Notes: generated from the sequence alone by a model not told the origin. Positions 1-5,985 are shown, numbered from the stretch's first letter. The stretch is 6,839 nt of DNA from a bacterium (GCA_029557395.1 JAKQIK010000003.1:1-6839), one strand, 5' to 3'. Numbers and translations are program-made.

Positions 1-417
1 TTTTTTATTAAATTTAGCAATCAATTTGTTTTGCTGAGTGTTACCGGCTCTAACTTGTCGTTCTGCATCTTGTTTTGTTGTGAATCGGACAGCAGGCTTA
101 ATACTTGTTGCAGACGTAGTACTGGGCTGAGAGTGGGTCGATTGACTCGAAGTCTTTATAGCTGGCTTGGCTACTGGCTTTTTGACGGCCTGTCTCATCA
201 GTGTGTGGCTTCTATCAGTGGTTCGTTTATTTCGACTAGCCAAATGCGAAGATTGTCGTGAGACATCTGCTACAGCCCGTTTAGTTACTTTGGCAGATGG
301 TTGCTCTTTGACCCGGGAAACTGATACTGGTTTTGTATCTGTTTGTATTATTTTTCCTGTTCGAGCGTTATAGCGTTTGCCATTTATCTCGATAGTCGAC
401 TGTTTTGAATTAATCAC
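1..417 (-). CDS. Basic hypothetical protein, Saccharibacteria-like, partial (C-terminus beyond left edge)
   Basis: An open frame of 139 codons runs on the minus strand from a GTG at 417-415 to the window edge without a stop. A TAA lies immediately before the GTG and there is no in-frame ATG near the start, so GTG is the likely start. A GGGG at 426-423 could serve as a weak Shine-Dalgarno site, 5 nt away. The product begins INSKQSTIEINGKRYNAR and is very rich in Lys, Arg, Ser, Thr and Gln. It carries the block SHTLMRQAVKKP at residues 70-81 and ends at the edge with KLIAKFNKK. No signal peptide or membrane segment is visible in this part. From memory, a similar short N-terminal 'NGKRYDA..TG' segment and 'HTLMR.AVKKP' block occur in uncharacterised Saccharibacteria proteins, some with a later membrane segment. 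I could not check this. The lack of stops and the organised sequence support a real gene. Its function is unknown. Confidence 0.72.
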   Translation of the reverse strand, partial: MINSKQSTIEINGKRYNARTGKIIQTDTKPVSVSRVKEQPSAKVTKRAVADVSRQSSHLASRNKRTTDRSHTLMRQAVKKPVAKPAIKTSSQSTHSQPSTTSATSIKPAVRFTTKQDAERQVRAGNTQQNKLIAKFNKK

Positions 418-450
418 TTATACCCCATTGATTAATGATTTTGCCCTTGC

Positions 451-485
451 GTGTCGTCTTCCTCGCTTAAGTGTCGTGACACGAG
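451..485. repeat. Clustered direct and inverted repeats in divergent intergenic region
   Basis: GTGTCGT occurs at 451-457 and again at 471-477, exactly 20 bp apart, about two helical turns. The second copy sits in two overlapping inverted repeats: GTGTC-GT-GACAC (471-482) and TCGTG-A-CACGA (474-484). CTCG (462-465) and CGAG (482-485) form an outer pair. The spacing and symmetry resemble a regulator binding site between two divergent genes, at 417 (-) and 663 (+). The arms are short, so chance is possible. Confidence 0.35.
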
Positions 486-568
486 TGCTATAGATAATCT
501 TAACCCTTTTGATATATGTAATGCAAGTAGCATTTTATAACAAAAGACAGTCTAATTTATCACAGTAG

Positions 569-579
569 TGGTATATAAT
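569..579 (+). promoter_or_regulatory. Candidate promoter -10 for the PEGA gene
   Basis: The sequence TGGTATATAAT contains a consensus TATAAT at 574-579. In the alternative register, TATATA at 572-577 is preceded by TGG, an extended -10 pattern. No good -35 hexamer lies 16-18 bp upstream. Transcription would start near 586, leaving a leader of about 77 nt. The rest of the 418-662 gap is AT-rich and holds no convincing gene. Confidence 0.45.
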
Positions 580-627
580 ACTTATTGAGTATTGGTGACG
601 TAATATTGATTACAGTTACATTTAAGG

Positions 628-657
628 TTAATAAACAATAATAAATAACAATATAGT
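628..657 (+). promoter_or_regulatory. Alternative promoter that would give a leaderless PEGA mRNA
   Basis: TTAATA (628-633) and TATAGT (652-657) are separated by 18 bp, and each matches the consensus at four or more positions. A start about 7 nt downstream falls at 663-664, on the ATG itself. No Shine-Dalgarno sequence precedes this ATG, which is compatible with leaderless translation. The region is AT-rich, so hexamer matches are cheap. Confidence 0.25.
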
Positions 658-662
658 TCAAA

Positions 663-2144
663 ATGCAGATGGATTTTTTAGACCCTAGTAAGAAAAAGGC
701 ACACAAACGACGCTTGATGTTTGGCTATTTTTTGATGTCAATTGTTATCGCTCTTGGAACGCTACTAATTTTTTATCTGGCATATGGTTTTGATATTGAC
801 CGAAAAACCGGCGATCTTATTCAGAATGGTATTGTTTTTGTAGACTCGAAACCAAAAAACGCCAAAGTATTTGTCAATGATATCGAGCAACGTAATCGCA
901 CTGATACACGGCTAGTCTTGCCTGCTGGGGTTTATACAATACGTATTGAGGGCGAGAATAGGCGCCATTGGGAAAGAACAATTGATCTAAACGGAGGTGA
1001 AATCGAAAGATTAGTTTATCCATACTTACTTCCAAATACTTTAGTCACAGAAGACGTAGCTACTATGGATGTATTGCCTTCTCTAGCAACTCAGAGCCCA
1101 GATAGAAGATGGTTACTCTTGTCTGATTCAAAAAACGTATCTAAATTTTCGGTTTATGATACTGGTGATATTACAAAACAGCCAAAAACTGTAGAGATTC
1201 CGGCAAATATTTTGACGAAACCAGAGGCAGTGTCAAGCCTGAAATTTGTAGAATGGTCACGAGACAATCAAAATATTGTGTTTGAACGAATCTACGATAC
1301 TGACAAAAGTGAGTTTATCGTCTTCAATCATACCGATCCGGCCAGTAGTTTTAATATCAATACTACTTTTGGTATTAAACCAAAGACAGTGTCACTAAAA
1401 AACAAACGTTATGACCAAATATATTATCTAGATAATACTTTGGGTAGACTAAGGGTGGCTGATTTCAAGAACAAAACCATTTCTGCGCCACTGCTAGAAG
1501 AAGTTATTGATTATACGACCTATGATGACATCGTGCTATTTGTGACTCAGAAGGACGTCGAGGCAGGCCGAGCTGAGTTTAGGGTTTTTGAAGGTGGTAA
1601 TGTATATCCACTCAAGAATGTTGCTCAGTCGGATGTATATTCGATGGATTTATCAAAATATGACGGCAAATGGTATTACGTCGTGGCCGCTAGTGCAGAT
1701 AATATGGGTTTTGTTTATCAGGAACCCCTGTCCTCTCTCAAGAGTGATACAAAAAAACCATTAACAGTCACTGCAATCATGAGATTGGACAATCCGAGGT
1801 TTGTATCTTTTTCGGCTGGAACTCAGTTCATAGGACTTCAGAGTGGCAACAAACTATTGACATTCGATCTAGAAAAAGATCATCAATACAGACTTGACTT
1901 AGCAGTCCCTGTGCCGGTAGAGCAAGAAATTAAGTGGATGGATGGACATAGGTATATTTATAGTTTTGAAGGTCAGTCGTATATTGTGGATTTTGATGGA
2001 TCAAACGAAGAGACTCTGGTTACTTCCCTGTTGGATTCTGGGCCATTTTTTGACCGAGATTATGACAACGTATTTACTTTTGAAGGTTCCAAGTCTCAGC
2101 CAGACAAAAAAGCCCTGACAATTACTGTTATTGATGACAGATAA
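663..2144 (+). CDS. Membrane-anchored PEGA-domain protein with beta-propeller-like exterior
   Basis: The 493-residue product has a short basic cytoplasmic N-terminus (KKKAHKRR, residues 10-17) and one hydrophobic helix at about 19-42. A PEGA-type segment at about 56-121 follows, with the pattern GIVFVDSKPKNAKVFVND then LPAGVYTIRIEGENRRHWE. Residues 140-490 are beta-rich with weak repeats such as SPDRRWLLL and VEWSRDNQNIVFE, resembling TolB/WD40-like propeller blades. PEGA domains are surface-associated beta folds, so a role in the envelope, outside the membrane, is likely. I infer a type II orientation from the positive N-terminus. No catalytic motif is visible. No Shine-Dalgarno site precedes ATG 663. 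A second in-frame ATG at 669 is the only close alternative and changes just two residues. The gene stands alone on its strand, converging on the sortase gene. The exact role is unknown, but the architecture is clear. Confidence 0.9.
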   Translation: MQMDFLDPSKKKAHKRRLMFGYFLMSIVIALGTLLIFYLAYGFDIDRKTGDLIQNGIVFVDSKPKNAKVFVNDIEQRNRTDTRLVLPAGVYTIRIEGENRRHWERTIDLNGGEIERLVYPYLLPNTLVTEDVATMDVLPSLATQSPDRRWLLLSDSKNVSKFSVYDTGDITKQPKTVEIPANILTKPEAVSSLKFVEWSRDNQNIVFERIYDTDKSEFIVFNHTDPASSFNINTTFGIKPKTVSLKNKRYDQIYYLDNTLGRLRVADFKNKTISAPLLEEVIDYTTYDDIVLFVTQKDVEAGRAEFRVFEGGNVYPLKNVAQSDVYSMDLSKYDGKWYYVVAASADNMGFVYQEPLSSLKSDTKKPLTVTAIMRLDNPRFVSFSAGTQFIGLQSGNKLLTFDLEKDHQYRLDLAVPVPVEQEIKWMDGHRYIYSFEGQSYIVDFDGSNEETLVTSLLDSGPFFDRDYDNVFTFEGSKSQPDKKALTITVIDDR

Positions 2145-2182
2145 AATTTATTGAGATGATTCTGTACTGCTCTGGCTCTAAT

Positions 2183-3391
2183 TTAGAATACCCAGTTCCA
2201 TAAACGGGACCACAGTGACTGAGGGTTGCCAGCCAATTGGCTAGGCTGGGTATTGGACTTTATAGCCGTGCTGGTTCCATTGTTGGAAGGGTCGGGGCTG
2301 ATTTGTTCACCCCAAACAACCAAACGATTGATAGTAGTACCTGGTGGGTCGCAGGTGATGAGCGCCATTGTACTTGTCTTGCCTGGTACGTTGTCCAAGA
2401 TATCGACTCGAGAAGGTTTTACAATTTCTTTTTTGAAGATTTTATATACATACCTAACGCCGTCTTTTTCTATGTAAAAGGTGTCATCATTTTCTAGCCT
2501 GCTCAGTAGTACAAAGGCAAATTTGTACCTACCTTTGTTGAGGATATTATTACTTGAATGGCCAAATATCGCCCCATTGCCTTTTTCGCCCGGGTTAGCT
2601 GTAGTGGAATAATGGACAACTCCTCGCTCTAAGCCTGCTTGGATTTCGTGCTCTTCGACTGTTTTGACATCATACACAACTGGCAATTCTACATTTATTT
2701 TTGGGATAATTAGTTTGGGCTCTTTTCCGACGGCGCCAGTAACGCCATTTGCAATAAGTGGTGTTGAGCTGACATTACGACTGGGAGAAATAAAAGGTAC
2801 GATAAACCTCTCATTGAAAAATCCAAACAACATCAAAAATACAGAGAATAGGCCTACACTTGCACCAAATAGGAGTGATTTGAAATGTTGATTAGTGGTT
2901 AATTTGTTGCGTTTTTTTACTTTTGAAGTAATTTGTTTTTTGAGATCGGCTATAGATTCTGGCCTTTTGGTTTTTGGTTTGCTATCAAAGTTACCTATTT
3001 TTGGAGTGTCGATATTCTCTATGACTGGCTGATCTATGGCTTTCTGGCTTTTTGCTTTAGAAAAGCTGGGTTTATGGCCCTGCACGCTATAGAATTCATT
3101 CCAGACCTCATGTTTTTCTTTGTCTGATAGCTTGGCGTAATAATCGTGCCATTCTGTCTGGATCTCAGCAAAGGTCTTGCCTGAGGACGCTAACTCTGTC
3201 ATGAACTTTTGGTGTTTGCTACGTTCCTTAGCAGGCTCTTGTACACTCTCGATGGTTTCGGTAATAACATCAGGCTCGTTGTCATAGATGCTATCAAGTT
3301 TCTGCCTAATCAAATTAGCAGCATTGTCTTCACCACCTGGCTCATCAGGTATTTGAAAAGTGTTATTTGCTGGTGGGTCTATATTCTTCAT
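2183..3391 (-). CDS. Membrane-bound sortase (class E-like) with long cytoplasmic N-terminal region
   Basis: Sortases cleave a C-terminal LPXTG-like signal of exported proteins and join the substrate to an acceptor at the cell surface. In this 402-residue protein the sortase fold runs from about 225 to 365: LIIPKINVELPVV (start), catalytic His278 in AIFGHSSNN, Cys347 in ALITCDPPG, and Arg356 in INRLVVWGE. All three active-site residues are present. A hydrophobic segment at about 172-193 anchors it. The 170 residues before the anchor are unusual for a sortase: acidic at first, then a helical block HQKFMTELASSGKTFAEIQ continuing to about 102, then a Lys-rich linker. The last ten residues, LWSRLWNWVF, are Trp-rich and may touch the membrane. 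No Shine-Dalgarno site precedes the ATG. The putative leader is short, from a -10 at 3422-3417. The nearby LANTG protein is a plausible substrate. Class E enzymes are known to prefer LAXTG, but the class assignment here is tentative. Confidence 0.93.
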   Translation of the reverse strand: MKNIDPPANNTFQIPDEPGGEDNAANLIRQKLDSIYDNEPDVITETIESVQEPAKERSKHQKFMTELASSGKTFAEIQTEWHDYYAKLSDKEKHEVWNEFYSVQGHKPSFSKAKSQKAIDQPVIENIDTPKIGNFDSKPKTKRPESIADLKKQITSKVKKRNKLTTNQHFKSLLFGASVGLFSVFLMLFGFFNERFIVPFISPSRNVSSTPLIANGVTGAVGKEPKLIIPKINVELPVVYDVKTVEEHEIQAGLERGVVHYSTTANPGEKGNGAIFGHSSNNILNKGRYKFAFVLLSRLENDDTFYIEKDGVRYVYKIFKKEIVKPSRVDILDNVPGKTSTMALITCDPPGTTINRLVVWGEQISPDPSNNGTSTAIKSNTQPSQLAGNPQSLWSRLWNWVF

Positions 3392-3416
3392 TGTCTATTG
3401 TGGATGATACTTAGAT

Positions 3417-3429
3417 ATTATAGTATAAT
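3417..3429. promoter_or_regulatory. Symmetric back-to-back -10 elements for sortase (-) and tRNA-Leu (+)
   Basis: The 13 bases ATTATAGTATAAT are a perfect inverted repeat around G3423. They give a consensus TATAAT on the plus strand (3424-3429) and one on the minus strand (3422-3417). The plus element lies 30 bp before the tRNA 5' end, and the minus element 26 bp before the sortase ATG. No strong -35 is visible on either side. Both genes diverge from this point, so the element is well placed to start both transcripts. Confidence 0.6.
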
Positions 3430-3458
3430 CTACGATGTTATCCGAATTAGATAGATTG

Positions 3459-3543
3459 GCCGGAGTGGCGGAATTGGTATACGCGCGCGACTCAAAATCG
3501 CGTGGAGCAATCCTTGAGGGTTCGAGTCCCTCCTCCGGCACCA
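3459..3543 (+). tRNA. tRNA-Leu (anticodon CAA), CCA encoded
   Basis: The 85-nt sequence folds as a class II tRNA. The acceptor stem GCCGGAG (3459-3465) pairs fully with CTCCGGC (3533-3539), followed by discriminator A and a genomic CCA (3541-3543). The D stem is GCG/CGC with GG in the loop. The anticodon arm CGCGA-CTCAAAA-TCGCG places CAA at 3493-3495, reading the UUG leucine codon. The long variable arm contains a GGA/TCC stem, and the T arm is GAGGG-TTCGAGT-CCCTC. All stems are intact, so the gene should be functional. Its 3' 26 bases are repeated downstream, marking it as an integration site. Confidence 0.97.
3518..3543 (+). repeat. att-like repeat copy 1 (3' end of tRNA-Leu)
   Basis: This is the tRNA-resident copy of a 26-bp perfect direct repeat. 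It runs from GGGTTCGAG in the T arm to the terminal CCA, and identity stops exactly after CCA. Tyrosine recombinases of islands and phages commonly use the T arm to the 3' end of tRNA genes as attB, leaving the tRNA intact. No integrase gene is present in the window. Confidence 0.75.
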
Positions 3544-3610
3544 CACATTTATTGAACTAAATTTGACTACATAATCTATCCCTGTCTTGCATTGAACCCT
3601 AAGCGCTTCA

Positions 3611-3659
3611 CAATCAGAAAAGTTGATATAAACTACCTGAACTAATCAATCAGAAAAGT
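3611..3659. repeat. Short direct repeat pair between the att-like copies
   Basis: CAATCAGAAAAGT occurs at 3611-3623 and 3647-3659, 36 bp apart start to start. Each copy is followed 13-14 bp later by a related string (ctacctgaact and ctagcgtgaact), so the repeat unit may be longer and decayed. Short direct repeats beside an integration core are typical of arm-type sites bound by tyrosine recombinases. That role is an inference. Confidence 0.5.
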
Positions 3660-3676
3660 CAGTCTAGCGTGAACTC

Positions 3677-3695
3677 AGAAGTCCACTGGACTTCT
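3677..3695. repeat. Hairpin with 8-bp perfect stem beside att-like copy 2
   Basis: AGAAGTCC (3677-3684) and GGACTTCT (3688-3695) are perfect inverted repeats around a 3-base loop. GAAC (3671-3674) and GTTC (3701-3704) could extend the structure across the start of the att-like repeat. There is no T-run on either side, so it is not a standard intrinsic terminator. Confidence 0.55.
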
Positions 3696-3698
3696 TCG

Positions 3699-3724
3699 GG
3701 GTTCGAGTCCCTCCTCCGGCACCA
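3699..3724 (+). repeat. att-like repeat copy 2 (partial tRNA-Leu 3' end)
   Basis: All 26 bases match 3518-3543, ending at CCA, with an offset of 181 bp. The 5' two-thirds of a tRNA is absent: the preceding sequence has no acceptor, D or anticodon arm like that of the intact gene. The T stem is damaged by the CGGGG/CCCTC mismatch. This is the expected appearance of the distal att site left by integration into the tRNA gene, rather than a second tRNA. The beta-helix gene ends 20 bp further on. Confidence 0.72.
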
Positions 3725-3740
3725 GGAGCAGATTATCTAC

Positions 3741-3857
3741 ATTTTATCTTCTTGCAGAATATATATATCGACGTGTTCGATATGATACGTAAGCAATAAT
3801 GATGACAACTCCACTAGATATACCTGATAGACGAATATTCTGACCTGTGTTTGCTAG
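3741..3857 (-). other. C-terminal cell-wall sorting signal region (LANTG, helix, basic tail)
   Basis: The LANTG pentapeptide is encoded at 3857-3843. It is followed by QNIRLSGISSGVVIIIAYVSY and a tail with five arginines up to the stop. The order motif, hydrophobic helix, basic end is the standard tripartite signal for sortase. Cleavage would fall between Thr and Gly. The LAXTG form, rather than LPXTG, is known for class E sortase substrates. Confidence 0.8.
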
Positions 3858-4743
3858 GCTGCTGTCTACCTTAGGGAGGGCAGAGACAGTAATAGCTTTT
3901 GTTAGGCTGAATTCACTGGTTGATCCAAATCCAGAGGTGGTACCACCGTCTATGGCTGTCGTGGTAGCAGACAGAACTTTGCCTGTAAGGTTTGTGCCAG
4001 TAGGTAGGGTTATGTTAGCTGTTTGGTTAGTGCCAGGCGAGACCGTAGCCGAGCCTAAGTAAGTTTGACCTTCGCCGTAACCGGATGGATCGGCTGTGTC
4101 ATTAGCAAAGAACTCGACTCGATACTGGTTGGTTGGGCTATCTAGAGCATCCAAATCAAAACTAACAGAAAGATTCAAAAGGTTCTGATCGACATTATTA
4201 ATGACAGGAAAGTTCATGTAGTTATTGGGGCCGGTGTCGGTGTCCCCAGTGTCGTTGAGGGTGGGGCCAGAGCTAACTGCAGACTGAGGCGTAAAACTTC
4301 CATCTAGCTGGATCTCAATGTGTTCAATTCCCAATCCTGGCAGGCTTAATCCATAGGAATTACCGGGCTTATTACTGTAAATATGATTATTCAAAATAGT
4401 ATTTTGGTTTGCTGATAATGAGCCAAAGCCGGCTATTGTTATTTGTGCGACCAGAATTCCGGCAGCGCTGTTGCCCATAATAATATTGCCTTGATCGGTA
4501 TTGCTACCACCAACCACAGTACCAGATACGGCACCAGCCAATGCTATACCGGGTCCTTGGATGTAACTATTATTGAGTAGTCCACTACTATCTACACCAA
4601 TATAATTACCTTGGATACGGGTGTTTGTAACAGTACCACTGAATCCCACGAGGTATATATTATTAACAGCGTTATTATATATAATGTTACGCTCAGTAGG
4701 CGAACCCCCACCTATTGTAGTAGAGCTAGAATCACCAACAAAG

Positions 4744-4783
4744 ATACCTTGCTGTGAATTATTAGTCACAGTATTTCCTATGA
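4744..4783 (-). repeat. 40-bp internal repeat, copy A, in beta-helix gene
   Basis: This segment matches 4882-4921 at 39 of 40 bases. The offset is 138 bp, or 46 codons, equal to about two helix coils. It encodes the NTVTNNSQQGI coil. Most other coils in the gene are far more diverged at the DNA level, so this pair is either a recent duplication or kept alike by gene conversion. Confidence 0.8.
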
Positions 4784-4881
4784 CTGTAGTATCGTCTGAA
4801 GTATCAATATTAACACCATTTAGAGTGTTATCCTGGATGACATTACTGTCTATGGTAGCTTGATTGGATTGGTTAAGATAT

Positions 4882-4921
4882 ATACCTTGTTGTGAATTAT
4901 TAGTCACAGTATTTCCTATGA
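4882..4921 (-). repeat. 40-bp internal repeat, copy B, in beta-helix gene
   Basis: This is the partner of the copy at 4744-4783, with a single base difference that is silent (GCA/ACA-type third-position context, both reading Gln-Gln). A repeat pair in frame and a whole number of coils apart could gain or lose 46 residues without breaking the fold. Confidence 0.78.
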
Positions 4922-5934
4922 TGTCCGCGTCTATATTACTAAATGTAGCAATACCATTTTGACTGGAAGAAATATTGTTACTAACAATATCAACGTTGGT
5001 GGATATTCCAACACTTATGCCATTAGTTTGTATCGTAAATACCACATTGCCATCGACTACTACATCTGCGTTACCATTATTGACACTAACACCATCTGTC
5101 TTCCAACCAGACACTCGGTTATTCCGTATCGCTATATCAGTAGAGTCAGACAGTGTAATGCCACTACCAGAACTCAACCCCGTGATGTTGCCAAGTACGG
5201 TATTGCCATCATAGCCTAATCCAATATAGTTGCCTTCAATAGTAAGGTTTTGGACATTGTGAGGGGCAATACCGTGACCTAGGCTCTCGCCAATGACGTT
5301 TATGGCACCTGCTTGGCTACCGCCTACTATTACATCATTACAGTCGTCGATAGAGAGTACACCACTTCCGCCATTAGTGCTATTAGCAATCGGTGTTAGG
5401 CCGTCAGCACCTACACCAACATAGTTGCCCTGAATAACCCAGCCTGTACCTGGGTATCCAGCCGTACCTGTTGAGCCTGCAGTATTACCAGAAATTAAAT
5501 TTCGGTCGGCAGGATTAAGGCCACCGATGAGAGCATTTTTACCAGAATTTATATCTTGCGTATGCGCATTTACTCCAACATTATTCGGTTTTGCTATTGC
5601 TCCAGTTGGATTGGTGCCGATATAGTTGCCTTGAACTTTGATGTCATCGGCTAAAAGCCGTATGGCATCCGAGCCACTGAAGTTATTAATAACTAATCCT
5701 TTTATTTCGCTGTTGTCGCTATTGTTTGTAAACTTAAATCCAGTCGAACTACCTGCTAGATTACCATCCACCTCAATAAGCAACCTTCCATTGAGTGGTT
5801 GTGGTGCAATAGCGGTGTTGGGTTGTGAGCCGGGTTGAGAGTAACTATCAATGGTTACAGTATCGGTGATGTCTGGTAGTCCGGAGGTGGGTTGAATGGT
5901 GTAACCGTTCTGACCACCGTTAATGGGTTCATTA

Positions 5935-5949
5935 AACTAAAACGGAACA
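5935..5949. repeat. Left terminal inverted repeat of the IS
   Basis: AACTAAAACGGAACA is the exact reverse complement of 6815-6829. Read on the minus strand it supplies TAG at 5939-5937, in frame with and directly before the remaining beta-helix coding sequence. Confidence 0.92.
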
Positions 5950-5954
5950 CCCAG

Positions 5955-5960
5955 TATACT
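5955..5960 (+). promoter_or_regulatory. Candidate -10 of the transposase gene
   Basis: TATACT lies 40 bp before the transposase ATG. It is part of the palindrome AGTATACT (5953-5960), so a -10 also reads outward toward the beta-helix remnant. The best -35 at 17-bp spacing is TTAAAC (5932-5937), a weak match that straddles the element boundary. Confidence 0.35.
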
Positions 5961-5985
5961 TAAGAGCGAACAACAACTAAGTATG

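Larger units (their letters stand above)
3544..3743. other. Gene-free interval between tRNA-Leu and the beta-helix gene
   Basis: These 200 bp contain no credible coding region. They hold a 13-bp direct repeat pair, a hairpin with an 8-bp stem and the second copy of the tRNA 3' end. No hairpin followed by a T-run is visible, so neither the tRNA nor the converging beta-helix gene has a recognisable intrinsic terminator here. The interval between the two att-like copies is 155 bp, too small for an autonomous element. It is either a remnant or one end of something larger. Confidence 0.6.
3744..5936 (-). pseudogene. Right-handed beta-helix surface protein with LANTG sorting signal, 5' end removed by IS
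   Basis: An uninterrupted frame of 730 codons ends at TAA 3746-3744. Residue numbers here count from codon 5783-5781. About 490 residues are parallel beta-helix coils rich in Asn, Gly, Ile and Val, with recurring GNYIG (53, 119 as GNYVG, 184, 392) and NTVTNNSQQGI (291, 337). An Ig-like domain follows at about 508-628 (GDTDTGPNN, VEFFANDTADPSGYGEGQTYLGS), then a sorting signal: LANTG (643-647), a hydrophobic helix (about 652-668) and a basic tail RTRRYIYSARR. It is therefore a sortase substrate, probably an exported adhesin or other surface protein. Upstream of 5783 the frame still encodes family-typical sequence (YTIQPTSGLPDITDTVTIDSYSQPG) up to 5936. There a TAG supplied by the insertion sequence follows, and no ATG or GTG is available. 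A TTG at 5783 is the only later start and cuts into the domain. The signal peptide and promoter are missing. The intact frame suggests recent loss. Confidence 0.85.

Noticed and set aside
31..373. Two plus-strand frames of 76 and 68 codons near the left edge
   Set aside because: They lie opposite the 139-codon minus-strand gene, have Cys- and Trp-rich random-looking composition and no ribosome binding site. They are antisense shadows.
521..537. AATGC-AAGTA-GCATT hairpin followed by T's
   Set aside because: The stem is only 5 bp and AT-rich, and it sits upstream of both divergent genes rather than after one. It is too weak to call.
2145..2182. Bidirectional terminator expected between the converging PEGA and sortase genes
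   Set aside because: I looked for a stem followed by T's on both strands of the 38-bp gap and found none that is convincing.
2229..2249. Palindrome AGCCAATTGGCT inside a CCAGCC/GGCTGG inverted repeat, possibly a terminator
   Set aside because: It lies within the C-terminal coding part of the sortase gene and has no T-run on either strand, so it is probably a by-product of codon choice.
3660..3724. Second tRNA gene
   Set aside because: Only the T-arm loop and 3' end match. No acceptor 5' strand, D arm or anticodon arm is present, so it is a fragment.
4744..4921. CRISPR-like array from the repeated 40-bp segment
   Set aside because: There are only two copies, in frame inside a beta-helix gene, encoding the same coil. 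They are protein repeats.
4621..5219. Several plus-strand frames of 79-86 codons opposite the beta-helix gene
   Set aside because: The minus strand encodes clear beta-helix repeats. The plus-strand products are repetitive by-products with no recognisable domain.
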